Positions 51,716-64,000 of a stretch of 64,000 nt of DNA are shown here, piece by piece. Both the position numbers and the translations under genes were made by a program. The stretch covers positions 48,217-112,216 of the forward strand of contig VXAZ01007605.1 in NCBI GenBank assembly GCA_013399875.1, in the 5' to 3' direction. Position 1 is the stretch's first letter, and the number at the start of each line of letters is the position of its first letter. The DNA is from Gymnorhina tibicen (Eukaryota > Chordata > Aves > Passeriformes > Artamidae). The notes beneath the pieces were generated by a model. It was not told the DNA's origin. It searched no databases and worked only from the letters and a program-made list of their open reading frames with translations.

Positions 51716-53814
51716 AGGAAAACTTCACGTGGTGAGTCAAAATAACCTTTGGTCTCCAGGCACGGGCTGCAATTTTCCTCCTCCACGCAGATAAAATCGG
51801 GAGAAATCCACCCAAAATGTGCCCTCCAGGCTCTGGTGCCAGCCAGAGTCGTTCATCTCCAAAGGCAAATCCAGCTGAGGGAAAAGGCGTGTCCATAACC
51901 AAGGCTCGCTTTGAAAAAAGTCGGGAATTCTTGGTTTTTATCCTGGCTATGCTGACAGTCCAGCAGAGGCCCCTCAATCCCTGCGTATGCCGGGAGCACC
52001 TGGAGCCGGACTGGGAGCAGGCAGGCGGCTGCTGCTCCATTCAAGGCTCATTTATAACCAGGAGCTGATAAAATCTCCCAGCCATTGAATTGGCTTCCTG
52101 GATTTTCTGTTTGGAAATCGGTGCTTTAATATCTCGAGAACAGAGGAAGCCAAGGAAGGCAGAGGCTTCCCCTGAGGGAAATACAAAGCGTGGCTGTATC
52201 CAGATACACCTCCCAAGGGACATCCATCTAAATCCATCAGCAAAGTGCCAGGCTTGAGGCCAAAAATTCCCCGTGAAGCTGTGAAAGCCCTTACTTTTGC
52301 CATTCCAGTAGGATTTCCTTGGGGTTTCTGCACTTTTTGAGAGGAAAATTGGAGCAAATAAATAGGAATGTCAGAGCAAAGGAGCCTGAGTCTCCCCCCA
52401 TCTCTGATCTCTGGTTTTAACTGGTTGTGGATTGGGAGAAATACAGAATTTCTGGTTTGTGTAAAGCAGCTGACCCTGCCTCTGAGGGTGCTGAGGGAAC
52501 ACTGACAGTGCTGGGATCCACCTTCTGTGCCAGAGCAGGGAGACTGTGGAATTATTTCAGCTGTTCACCAGGAGCAGCTGCCGCATGAGAAGGGTCTGTT
52601 CCCACTGTTCACCGGCTTTCCAGCTTATCCCCACCCTCAAAAGCACCAGAATCCCAAAATTCCCTTCAGGGAAAGGTTCTGGTGACTCAATCCCAGCACA
52701 CGTGTGTGCTCACATCTCCGAGTAAGCACGGCAGGACGGGGCTCTTGGAGGAATGGCTGTTTCCATGCTCTTCCAGCCCGACTTCCACCCAAATTTCTCT
52801 GCGAGTGTCACCGCCCTCCTTTGCTTGTCCTTTATCAGACACCAGGATTGCTGCAGGGACCGGGCTTTGGTGCCATTGTTTCATCAGGGCAGCTTTGGTG
52901 GGGGTGTTTGGGGTGTGCCCGCGGTGCCACCGAGCTGTGATGGGATTTACCAGCCCAGAACCGAGGCTGCTCCTGGGGGAAGTGCTCCAGCAGCTGCTCC
53001 GAAAGGCTCTGCCCAGCTCTTGCCACATTGTCTGGGACACCGACCCCCATCAATCTGCTCCTGCCGTGTGCCAGCACCACAAGGGCCATGAGAAAGCAGA
53101 AATCTTAGACTGTCTTTATGTCTGTCCTGGATCTTCATTAATTAGGCCGGTGAACCATTAATTAGGCTACCTAAGCTTCTTTAGAGATGCTTAATCTTCC
53201 TGGGCAAGCAGGGCTCACAATATCAGGGATGGATCCAGCTGACACCAGCTGAAACTGCTTTTCCCTGCCCATCACCAGCCTTGTTTTGCTCTATTCCCAA
53301 TTTGCTTATGAGCAAGTTTTGATATTTTTCCACTCATTTGTGCCCCAAGCTGACCCAGAAGCACTTCAAATGCTTTGTCATTACACAGGTTCCTGGCTCA
53401 CGTGGAGTCAAGGTTTTGTTGGTCCAGGGGCACAATCTGGGGCTCAACCCCGTATCTTTGAACCCACTTTGAAATTTCTAAAGAAATAATTGGGTGAACC
53501 TGAGAGAAATAAAGTGAGTAAAAGGAAACCTCGGAAAATCAGGGGTGAGAGTGAGAAGCGAGTCCTGGCCATAAGAAGTGAGGTCATATTGCTCAGAGAG
53601 CAAAGCAGCCAAAAATACCTTCAAATCTCCTGCCCTTATGCAAAGGAACATTTTTTTCGCCTGTTACTCAGACTCGGAGTCTGATGCAACCCGGGCTGGA
53701 GTGGAGTCAGCATGCAGTGGCTGCGGAGCCCCAGGAGGTGTCAGCGCCAGCGCAGCCCCGCTGCTGCTGCTGCAGCTGCTGGTGCTGGAACACCCGCCCC
53801 GGCCTTGCATCAGC

Positions 53815-54188
53815 TCCGAGCAGGGCTCAGGGTTCAGAGTGCGGATGTCCCGGCTCCGAGCACAGCTCAGGGTTCAGGGGTGCTGATGTCCCGGCCCTGA
53901 GCACAGCCCTGGATTCAGGGGTGCGGATGTCCCGGCTCCGAGCACAGCCCTGGATCCAGGGGTGCTGATGTCCCGGCTCCGAGCACAGCCCTGGATTCAG
54001 GAGTGCGGATGTCCCAGCCCTGAGCACAGCCCTGGATTCAGGGGTGCTGATGTCCCAGCTCTGAGCACAGCCCTGGATTCAGGGGTGCGGATGTCCCGGC
54101 CCTGAGCACAGCCCTGGATCCAGGAGTGCAGACGTCCCGGCCCTGAGTACAGCCCTGGATTCAGGGGTGCGGATGTCCCAGCTCCAGG
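53815..54188. repeat. 41-bp minisatellite, about nine copies
   Basis: The unit CCCTGGATTCAGGGGTGCGG plus ATGTCCCGGCTCCGAGCACAG recurs every 41 bases (for example at 53907 and 53948) with few substitutions. Open frames on both strands across it are repeat translations. There are no unique spacers, so it is not a CRISPR-like array. Confidence 0.95.
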
Positions 54189-56451
54189 AGGCCAGCAGGG
54201 AAGCAGCACAATGTTCTCCAGTGAGCAGAGATTGTTGAAATGGAGAAATCCTCTGTATTTCAGTTTTTCCAGCTTCAGGACAGCCTCAGGAATTCAGTGC
54301 TGGAGAAAGTATTTCCACTATTAATCCCATGTTTTTGCTGAAGAACGAGTCCAAGCACATTCAGGGACACCTGCTCTGCCACGAGGTGCCTGCACAGCCC
54401 ACGGTTGTTTTTTGGGATACACCATCTCCAGCGCAGAGCCTGCGGTGGGTGCTGCAGAGGACTGGCCACAGTTCTCAGCACTGTTTGCCCTCAGAAAGCA
54501 GATACAAATTCACTTAAAAATAACCCTAAATGCTGTATTAACATCCAGTTATCTTACAGCCAGCGCTCAGTTCCCAGCAGAAACTCTTCCTCACAGGGCT
54601 CAGAACATTTGAGAGATGTTTCTCTGATGGGGAAGGAAGTGCTGGGGGCAGATGAAATCGGCAGTGAGGTACAGCCAGGCTGTGGCAGGGCAGGGTTTAG
54701 TGTCCCGCTGGCTTTTGTTGCAATCCAGGGGACAATGCCCTCATTCAGGTGACCTCCAGCACCAATTTTGCTCTGTCACTTCTAAGGGAGCCACAGGGAC
54801 CTGGGCTCAGTGGCTCACCTGTGTTCAGGGGGAGCGATCTTGTGGCAGGGAGGATGAGGAGGATTCCGTATATATTACCAGAAAAAGGTTTAATTGAAAC
54901 ATCAGAGAAAAAAATGACTGAGTTCCAGCAGAGTGAGACTGGCTGGGGTGTCTGTGAAATTTCCACAGCTGTGTCTAAGCCCCTGCGACGCCAATTTCTG
55001 TCAAAGAGAGTGGGAGGGAGTCAACCTGTTCTGTGGAAAGAGTGGGTCTGAAACATTCCTCCCTGTCCTCCCATGCCCAGCTTTCACAGCCGAGCAGGTG
55101 AAGGACAGGGCCCGACCCTCAGTGGTTGATTTTTACCCACCTCAGCCCTAACAACAGTGACATTGCTGACAGCAATTCTGGTTTATCTCCGCAAAAACCC
55201 GCTGACCCTGGCCTGATGGGTGAGTAGGTTTTTCCACAACTGACTGGCATTGCCTTTCCTGGTGGTGCTGTGACAGCCTTTGGGATCAGATTATGGATTT
55301 ACTGCCCTACCTGCTGCTGTCAAGGCATTTGACAAGGCTTTACCAGTTGGAGCAAGGCTCTGGGGAGGATTTGGTGTGTTGTGCTCCAGTTCAGTCTGGT
55401 TTCCTGAGCCCCCTCAGCAGAGATAACTCCTTACATCTCTTATCTTGCTCAGCCTTTACCCTCAGGAAACGATGACCCTGGCAAGATTCCTTGTGGTTTT
55501 GCAAAAACGAAAGAAATATTTGTTCATTCTCAGTGGCTTAAAAAGGTACAAGTGGGTGTGTTTAACCACTCTCTTGAGCAGAAATGTTCTGCTGAAGCAT
55601 TAACCTGCGGGAGGAGGAGCTGCTCTGCTGGGGTCAGTGCAGGAGACACGGGAGAGCTCTGCTCCATGGTTGAAATTTTATTGGATTTCCTCTTTCTCAC
55701 TCTTCCCTGCGAACCCCCAAAGTCTCAGCAGACCCTCTAGGAATGGCTGGCAATTTAGGGACCGTGAAATGTAAATAAATTTTCTTTTTCCTTCCGGCAG
55801 AACATGGAGTGTCATTTAGAGAGCCCCCCACCTCCTCCCAGCACTGTGCTCCTGTGTGGCTGCTTGGATGGATTCAGACTCCAGCAATTTAGATTTTAAA
55901 AGATGACATCACATCCGCTCCTGAACATGTCTGGGGGTGTTTTTACAGACGTGATGTAACGGGTGATTGTCCCATATCTCTTTATCACTGACTCAGGTTT
56001 TGAAGAAAAGGTCTAATTTTAACCTGCAATGTCAGTTAAGCGCTTCCACCCTGTCTCATGAACTGTTCTCTCCGAAAATAACCACTTTGGTTTCCTGACC
56101 TGTCATTTCTGTTTTCTAGAAAAGACAGACTCGCACCGGAAGGCCAACCCCGGGTGTCAGGGACACGTCACAGCTGGGGTTTTCTGCGCTGCCTGAATGG
56201 AAAGCAGGAGTTCCGTTCCGACTGCAGGAACAACGACCTCGCACACCACACCCCATCCATCCCGCCGGTGAGGCAGGTGGGGATCAGATGTCATTGGAAA
56301 ACCAATATTTACCCAGCTCCCTGCTGGGCAGCTCTGTCTGGCATTGCTTGGAGTGCAAACGGGGTTTCTATGGTGGCTCCTGGCACCCGGCACAGCTTCA
56401 CTCTTCCCACAGGATAAACCGGCACCTTTTGGGGAGGAGCAGCCCAGGAGG

Positions 56452-56475
56452 GATTGGGATTGGGATTGGGATGGT
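56452..56475. repeat. GGGATT short tandem repeat
   Basis: Four GGGATT hexamers in a row in the intergenic region. Too short to be anything but a microsatellite. Confidence 0.8.
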
Positions 56476-56592
56476 GGCCGAGTCCCTAGGGCTGGTGGGC
56501 TGCAGGGTGTCCATGAGGGGTTATTCCTCTTTTCCAGGCTGTCCCCACACCGCCAGAAGGAATGATGGGTTATACTCCCCTGGAAGAGAGTC

Positions 56593-56648
56593 CCGGAATA
56601 TCCTGAGTTGGAGGGATCCATAAGGATCATTGAAATCCTACCCCTGGG
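56593..56648 (-). mobile_element. CR1-type 3'-end fragment, second subfamily
   Basis: GGAATATCCTGAGTTGGAGG followed by CATAAGGATCATTGAAATCC is the reverse complement of the element type at 47622-47745. The copy is short and diverged. Confidence 0.65.
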
Positions 56649-59079
56649 TTTGATACAATTGCTCTTCTCTGCTCCCCAGGTACAAGGTGAGAGGCCAGGG
56701 CAGGCCCCTGGAAGAGGAGGACACAGGGAATGTGTTTGTGCACTGCCAGCTGCCCATTCCCCTCTGCTTTCACAGGCAGGCACCTCCTGCTCACTCATGG
56801 CTCTGGGGATCCCACAGAAAAGTTTGGCTATTTCAGGACACCCTGAAATCAAGGAGCTGCACAGCCCACACAGGGCACTGAGTCCTTCCCTGTGGCACTG
56901 CTGTCATGGGACATCCATTGGAGAAACTCCAGGAGGGTTTAATCAGTGGGAATTCGTGAGTATCACACAAACCCGTGAACCAGTGATGCTCTGAAGTGCA
57001 GAGCAGCTGTGAGGAGAGGCTGCAGCTGTGCCCAGGCACAGACTTGCCTGGAGAAGGGCTCAGCTGGAGGCAGGCATGGGCTGGTGCTGGGCTCATTCCT
57101 CCCAAATCCCTCGCCTTTATCCCCTGCAGCCGGAGGGCAGCGGGGTTTGAACAGGCCGATGGATATTTATTGGGGAGAGGCAGTGAGTCAGGCACAGCCA
57201 GTGCTCCTGCATCCTCCAAATTCCCTCAGCCCCAGGTAAAAACACGTGGAACTTCACCCAGGTGCTGCAGGCAGTCTGGGCTGGCCCTTGAGCAGCTTTA
57301 TTCGGAGCCCTCCACTTCCCAAGGCGCTGCAATCCAAAGGTTGTGGCCCAGTTCTTCCCACCATCCCTTTGGGGTTCTGTGTACGGGGATTTCTTCCTCC
57401 TGCCCACCACCAAACCATGCACCCAGCAGGGCATCTCCTCCTGACCTTCCTTTTCCTGTTCGTAGGATCAAGATCCCTTTTTCATTCCAGGTCCATTTTC
57501 CTTTGTCCCCAGTTCCCCATCTCTTCCCAAGCCCCATTCCTGGCACACCTGGCTGGAACCAACCACCCCTGAGATCCATTTTGTCCTGGCTGTGTTCTCA
57601 GAGAGGGGTGGGAGAGGAGTCTCCCCCATATCCATGGGTTGCCAGTTGCAGCCCTCCCCATCCCAACAGGATTTTGGGAACGAGGACGGAGCACATCAGC
57701 CCTCAGTGATCCTCGGAGGATCAGGCCTGGCGCCTGGGAGGCTGTGGCACACAAAGCAGGGTGTGCAGCTCCACAGAAAAGCTGGAATTCATTTAATAGG
57801 GCCAAGGAAAACCAAATGAAAGCATCCTTCCCTGCCTAATCCCCTGCATGAATCAACAGGGCTGCAGCATCCAAAGGGTCCAGGCTGGAGCCTTTTTCCC
57901 AGCGGAGAGCAGGCCGCAACAGGCAGCTGGGGAAATCCAGGAGCTGCCATAAATTGTGTTCCTGGGGGAATCTCGTTCTGCAGCACAGCTTCCCGCTGCC
58001 GAGACACCGGCACAGCTCTGCGCTCAGCAGCCTCTAAGGCCCTTTCCTCCAAAAAAAAAAAAAGGAAGGAAGCAGAATCTGCAATTTTGGGGGAAAACAG
58101 GGCAGAGCCAGCTGATTCCTGCTGGGTTTTTTCTGATGCAACAGCCCTTGGCAGGATCTTGCATCAGTCCCCGAGGATGCTGCGAGCCCGTGGCCAGAAC
58201 GAGGAGGGTGTCAAAGTGCTTTTTCAGGCTGATTTCTCTGTGTGGAGGGCAGGGAAGAAATCCAGATGGTGTTTGGCCCACACGGCGAGAAGCAAATCCC
58301 AGAGAGAATATTTTGCAGGATTTGTGGGTTTATCTTGTTTGCCTTGGGTACAGGAGCTTCTCTCAGATTTGGTTTAATGAATAAGACAGACTAAAACCTG
58401 TTTAACCTTTGCTCAGCAGTGATAGCACCTGCTCAGAAATTCCATGGGGTACTAGGAAAAAGGCTAATTTTGCTTCAATTTCTATTAATTTTAATTAAAT
58501 GTGGAAGATAAAGACAGAATAGTTTGAGGCTTGCAGGATTTCTAGCTAGGGAATACCAGGCTTCTGATTTTTCTAGAAAATATTAGAGGTGCATGAAGAA
58601 AACAAATATAAACAAGGGACAAAAGGATTTTTCCATCCCCAAATGTTCCTCCTCAAGAAAAAAAAGTTGTGACCAGCAATAGTAATTTTTGATTATTCGG
58701 AGGGTCTGACATCCTCTGGGATTATTGTGGCTTTAAATGACTTTCTTCTGGGAACTGGGGTTTTTATTTTTGAAACCATTATTTCCTCTACCTGTGGAAG
58801 AACTCCCCAATTAACAGCCCAGACGTTTCCATGCAGCCGCTTTCCCGGGATCCTGCTCTCCCCTGGGAACGGGCTGTCCGGAGCTGGTTCCTGCAGTAAT
58901 TGCTCAACCTGAGCCATCATGTGAGAGCTTAAACTCTTTACATTGTGGGGAGCCGGTGCCTCTGTGAAAAGCCTATTTCAGGCAACTTTGTCAATGTGGA
59001 TTATGATTTTTTTCCCCCTAATGCAAACCCAGTGCTGGCACAGGGATAAATCCCACTGAGCAGGAGCGAGGCTGTGGAC

Positions 59080-59107
59080 AGACAGACAGACACACACACA
59101 CAGACAG
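59080..59107. repeat. CAGA/CA microsatellite
   Basis: CAGACAGACAGACACACACA and following bases. It is a short simple repeat. Confidence 0.9.
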
Positions 59108-60207
59108 GAGGCTGCAGCCCCCAGCAGGGAGCTCAGCCCAGCATTCCCAGCCCTGCAGTCCCTGAAGTTCACCGGGAATATCATTTAAAGATCAGCTGCC
59201 TCCAAGCAGGCAGGAAAAGGTGGCACTGCCCAGCTTCGGCCACCACCGCACATCCCTTCGTGTCCCTGGGGGCTTTCTCCTTGACCCAGAGCCTTGCAGG
59301 CAGCTCCCAGTGCCTGGCAGAGGGGCTGGCAGGGTGCTGTGCCAGGCCTGGAGGCGCGGGATGTGTGGGAGCCGAGCCCTGGGCATGCCCTCGGCTGCTC
59401 GGATCCCCCACGGCCACAGCACCGCTCCCCAGCCTCTGCTGGGACATCCCCAAAACCTTCAGCTTCATCTTCCCCAGAAAGTTTCCCTGGCCTGCTGGTT
59501 TTACAGCCACGGGCAGCTGCCCTGGTGCCTTTTGGCTGCTGGAAGCCGGGGCCAGCAGGAATCTCACTCAGCTCCTCACAGGCCCCGGGTGTGTTTGGGA
59601 TGTTCTGCACCACACGGAGCCCGGCGGGGCTGAAATCCCAGCGGCCGAGCGGGAGCTTCACCCCCCGTCGCTCCTGGCACGGGCACCACGTCCCCTGCAG
59701 ACATCTGATTTGACTTTCAGCTGAGCCGCTGCCTTTTCGCTCCCAGATCCAACATGCAGCAGCAGCTCCTTGCACCACAAACCTCCCGAATTCCTGAGGT
59801 GCCCAGACCTGATTCCTGAGCTCTGTGGAGCCCAGGGGACAACGTTCCCACCCTTGCAGCTCCCGCTGGTTACACAAGGCCCGGAGCTGCGTGTGGAGAG
59901 GGGGAGCCCCTGCTTTTCCCGGGCAAGTCGGAGCAGATATGACCTCACCGAAATCCAGAGCCAGGCTCCTGGAGATGTTGACCAAACCAGCCAGGAAACT
60001 GGTCCAAAGTGGAGCACACCACACTCCTGGAATACTGCAACATCCTGAGGATTTGCTCATGGCACAGAGCTCTGTGCCTTTGGTTCCTAGCACTCATTTT
60101 TGGGATAATCCTGGGCTGCTCTGGAGGCTACGGGATTTGTCACCAGATGCTGTTACAGTCCCTGGTGGCGCTCCAAGCACCTGGCACGATGCAGAAACAC
60201 GGAGTGG

Positions 60208-60272
60208 GAGCTGTCCCTGCCCATGGGACTGGAGGAGCTTTAACCTCCAACCCAAACCATGCCGTGCCTCTG
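60208..60272 (+). mobile_element. CR1 LINE extreme 3' fragment
   Basis: GAGCTGTCCCTGCCCATGGG, GAGCTTTAACCTCCAACCC, AAACCATGCCGTGCC. It is a short decayed sense tail. Confidence 0.6.
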
Positions 60273-62142
60273 CGGTGTTAGGAGGGCAGGCAGCCACGGC
60301 CGAGTGCACCCCCGCCCGCCGAGGTGGCTTTGTGACCCGCACGTGTCCCTGTCACTGACACACTGACACCTGATGCCAGCTCAGGCACAAAAACTGGGAG
60401 AGCAGGGTAGGATCCTCGAGCTGGACATTGCAGGGCTACTGCCCTGGCTGCAGAGGGAGGCAGGGAATCGCTGCCAAAAGGAGGTGTTGGAAAGAGCTCT
60501 CCGTACAAAAAAAAAAGGAATTCTTTTCCCTACATAATGTGTCACCCTGCCTGTTTCCATGTCTTGGGCACTGTCCCTCACTCCTGGTGCCTTCCCAGCT
60601 CCATCCCAACTCTTTGCTGGCTGCCACGGCTCCAGTGCACATGTGGATAACTGGATTCAGCTCCCCCAAATCCGGGAACAGGCGCTCCAAGGCATGGATT
60701 GCACAGGCCTAAGGCAACAGGGACATTTTCTGCTCCAGCAAACCTTGACTGCAGACTGGTTTTGGAGACAGGGTCCTGCACGGTCACCCCAGGACAGTGG
60801 CTGAGGGACACGTTAATTAAATCAGGAAAGAGGCTCAGGCAACAGGAATTGCCACTTCTTGCTTCCCTGGTCCCTAATTCGATGGAGGGATCCAAATGTG
60901 GATTCATCTTTCCCGTTGTGCAGCTTGGATGAAGAGCAGGGGGATTTCCAGCACTTATTGCCCCAACTGATCGAGACAGAGCTTTAAATCTGTTCCTGGA
61001 AGAAGAGCAAGACCTTTCTCAGCTGGGGAAACTGAGGCACAGCCAGGAACAATGGTGGTTTCCATGGATTTCCAGGTCCCCCCTGCCCACCCCACTGTTT
61101 CCTGTGCCGTCCATTCCCAACGGGGAGAATTGCAGTCCAAGACAGGCAGGAAATTTGCATCTCCAGGAATTATGCAGGGGGAAAAAAACCTCACAGGGAT
61201 CTGTAAAAAATCCCTGTTGCATTCCAAGGTCTGGAATCAGGGGGTGGGAGACGTCCTTTTGTTAGAGATCTTTAACACCCACTTTTCCAAAAATCCTGTG
61301 CTGCTGAGCTCTGACACCTAAAATAGATCTCCAGCAAAATCAGCTGGAGAGACACCTTCATTTCATGGCTTTTCAGGTTAAAATCAGCAACTCCTTTTAA
61401 AAATGACGAAAAAAAACACTCCTTCCAGGCAGTTCCCTTGCCTCAATATTCAGGGAACAATTTTGTTGCTGGCTGTTACTTTGCTGCAAGGAAGTTTGTC
61501 AACATCCAGTCTCCTTTTCTCCAATTTCCCTCATACCTGGAGCTTGTTTTCACTGAATTAATTTATTTCCCTCCGAGGATCCCTTTATTAGTTCCAGCCA
61601 CAATTCCCTGTCAGCTCCTTGTTTTGATTTATCTGTGCACCCTTGAAGCTGTTCCCGGCCCGTGTCACACCCCACCCTGCAGCGGCTTCTTCCCAACCCA
61701 AACAGATTTAGGGCCTTTCATCTTCCACACAAATCTTCAAAGAAACAACAGTTTCATGGCTTTTGCAGTTCCTTCCAGTCCTGGGACATTCCCACCTGCT
61801 GCTCCAAGGGCTCACCCTTCCTTGGTGGCATTCCCTGTGCTGCTCTCCGTGGCCCTCCCACGCAGGAAGAGAAAAATTTGGGGAGAAAAATGTCCTGGTT
61901 TTGGTGGGAGGGTGGGAAAATGTCAGCCTTGCTCCCTGTGTGTTTTCCAGAGGGATGTGTTCCCACGCCTGCCCTCTCCCATCACCTCCAGCCCCCAGGA
62001 CAGAGCCCAGCAGCCACAAGAGCAGAGCTGGGGACGTGTCTAGACAGTGCTGGGGCCACATGTGGCTGCCATTCCAGGAGTCCTTCCCAGGAAAAGCCCA
62101 CAGGAGGCTCCCTCTGCCATGGTGGCACCGCTGATGAATCCA

Positions 62143-62301
62143 TGTCCATCCTCTGGAGGAGTTTCCCAGAGAAGCCGTGGCTGCCCCATCCCTGGGAGTG
62201 TTTAAGGCCAGCTTGGACGGGGCTTGGAGCAACCTGGGATAGCTGGAAGGAGATGAGCTTTGAGGTCACTTCCGACCCAAAGCATTCCATGATTCTGTGA
62301 G
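62143..62301 (+). mobile_element. CR1 LINE 3'-end fragment
   Basis: Sense CR1: GTTTCCCAGAGAAGCCGTGG, CCTGGGAGTGTTTAAGGCCA, GGGGCTTGGAGCAACCTGGG, CTTTGAGGTCACTTCCGACC and CCATGATTCTGTGAG as the tail. Confidence 0.9.
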
Positions 62302-62620
62302 GGCACAGTGGCACCCAGGAAAGGGCAGCTGGGGGGAAGCCGAGAGCCAGAGGGCCCCGTCTGCAGCAGCCAACAGTGGTGATGTCCAGGGAATGCGTGG
62401 AACAGGAGGTGTGATCCCTTCCCAGGTTTGCCCTGGACTCACAGAGTGTTAGGAACAAACGCTCTCACCTGCACACGGAGCTGTGAGCACCTCCCTGCCC
62501 CGTGATCAGCCCCGGGGTGTGCGGGCACTTCCTGCCTTTGTTGGGTGTCCAGGTCCTCTCCTGCTTCCCTCCCGGCGGGGTCACCGGCCGGGCTTGGGGC
62601 AGGAACACGGAGCAGCACTG

Positions 62621-62711
62621 CACAGATCCATGGGGAGTGCACAGATCCTTGGGGATTGCACAGATCCATGGGGATTGATCCCTGGGGATTGCACAGATCC
62701 GTGGGCACTGC
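62621..62711. repeat. 19-bp tandem repeat
   Basis: CACAGATCCATGGGGAGTG-like units start at 62621, 62640 and 62659, followed by a shortened unit and one more at about 62692. Confidence 0.88.
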
Positions 62712-62929
62712 ACCCTGGGAATTGGGATATTCCTCCTCTGCTCCCTCCTCATGCCCAAAGCTCTCCCACTTTCCCATTCCCTTCGTTTTAACCTCAGGAA
62801 GATGAACTAGAGTTTTAAAAAGGAGGATGGAGGTGGAGGCACGGATGCTGTCACCGCTCCCAAATCCAGCTCCAACAGGGATCCTGGGAAACCCAGGGCC
62901 CAGGTGCTGATGGATGTGGGATCGTCACG

Positions 62930-64000
62930 GAAAAAGAAAAATTTTCGAGGCAAAGACCAGCAACGAGAGTGTTGTAATTCAGCTTTCTTTGTTAAAAAAA
63001 CAGAACAAAACAACCCAAAACATGGAACAACCCAAACATTGAACAGATTTGTTAAACCACAGACATAAAAGAATCGAGAAATACTACCAAAAAAAAATAA
63101 AAATACATTGCAAGAGACATCTTGTTGTCCAAGGCCATTGGATTCAGGAGCTACTGGCTGACCAGCCCTCAGTCAGTGGAATTCTATGCTGCCAGGAACA
63201 CAAATGTTGGGAATACACAGCGCTTACTGGAGAAGAATTAAGACTAAAAGATATTTACCCCTTTCAAATAAATAGTGTCATCTACAGCAATATTTAAATT
63301 AGTAAAATAGGGTTTTTTTTAAAGCAACCAAATATAACAAAATTGTAAAGCAGGTCTAGGTTTTCTTGTGTGTGTGTTAAGAGGCTTTCTTTCCTGGGAG
63401 TATTTAAAAAAAAAAAAAAAAAACAACAAAAATACAAAGCAAAGTGTTTCTGAAAAGTCAGATTCTTCACCAGGAGTGAAGGTCACCCTCCCTTTGTTCT
63501 GAGGGTCGGAGCAAGGCCTGGGAACCACTCAAGATCCTCCCTCTGCAAGGATTCTGGTGGGACATGGGCCTCCCCCTGTGCTCTGAACAAACCAGGAATT
63601 CTTTCCCTGTGCCTGACGCTGATCCCGGCGCAGCCCGAGCCCGGCACATCCCGCAGGCCGGGATGAGGGAGAGCCCCCGGGCCGAACGTCAGCCCTCGGG
63701 GAGAATTCAGGTGCAGCTATAAAGTCTCTTTTAGGCAGTTTAGAAATTAATTCAGTGTTTAAAAAAATACTTTTGTTTTTACTCATTCCCACTCCCCCAG
63801 CTGGAGGAAGCAACGCCCCTTCTCAGGCAAGGAATGGGGGCAAAAAGCGTGGAATTATCCTCTGGATATCGGATCCTTCGGGATCACCGACCCCGAGCCA
63901 CCTTTCCTACCCTGCATCATCAAACTGGGAGCTCTTGGTTGCACCAGCAGCATCCCCCACACATTCCCAGCTCCAGTTCCAGCCGGGAAGAACTCGAGTC
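62930..64000 (-). other. AT-rich, UTR-like stretch at the right edge (possible SLC7A5 3' UTR)
   Basis: The stretch is comparatively AT-rich, contains T runs on the - strand and no credible coding frame. Read on the - strand it resembles a vertebrate 3' UTR. In known vertebrate order SLC7A5 follows KLHDC4 on the same strand, so its 3' end would enter here. I found no canonical AATAAA on the - strand to mark an end and no SLC7A5 coding sequence, so this is inference only. Confidence 0.3.

Noticed and set aside
53815..54188. Array considered as a CRISPR-like repeat
   Set aside because: Units are contiguous 41-mers without unique spacers, in a vertebrate genome. It is a minisatellite.
56120..56290. 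Possible exon after TCTGTTTTCTAG
   Set aside because: A good-looking acceptor but no conserved reading frame or matching donor was found.
59185..60093. 302-codon open frame on the - strand
   Set aside because: It lies in GC-rich intergenic DNA with no domain, signal peptide or repeated hydrophobic pattern. Overlapping open frames in other phases show it is compositional.

Overview
This is a eukaryotic, avian window, most likely from a songbird. The evidence is many short CR1 retrotransposon 3' ends (the avian LINE), GC-rich introns full of minisatellites, GT-AG introns, and two vertebrate genes recognised exon by exon. The songbird assignment rests only on the look of the CR1 copies and is an inference.

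Layout. Positions 1-24.9 kb hold the 3' part of JPH3 (junctophilin-3) on the + strand: the end of one intron, a 125-nt exon (7551-7675), the large 920-nt exon (12607-13526), the terminal membrane-anchor exon (22745-22825) and an approximately 2 kb 3' UTR. The 5' exons with the MORN repeats lie to the left of the window. Positions 27.5-48.0 kb hold the complete KLHDC4 gene (kelch domain-containing protein 4) on the - strand. It has twelve coding exons joined by consistent GT-AG junctions into an uninterrupted 589-residue frame. The two genes are convergent, with about 2.6 kb between their nearest poly(A) signals. From 48.1 kb to about 62.9 kb I see no gene, only CR1 fragments, tandem repeats and a few AT-rich islands. 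The last kilobase is AT-rich and UTR-like. By the known vertebrate gene order (JPH3, KLHDC4, SLC7A5) it could be the 3' UTR of SLC7A5 on the - strand, but no coding sequence confirms this.

The two genes do not form a functional unit. JPH3 is a neuronal junctional-membrane protein that tethers endoplasmic reticulum to plasma membrane. KLHDC4 is a poorly characterised kelch-propeller protein. Their adjacency is conserved vertebrate synteny.

No new biological system stands out. The best items for a second look are two short near-identical duplications, each abutting a single N (probable assembly joins); the C-terminal helical domain encoded by the last KLHDC4 exon; an intragenic CpG-rich block in JPH3; the convergent 3' ends with spare poly(A) signals; several minisatellites; and AT-rich islands that look like candidate conserved non-coding elements.
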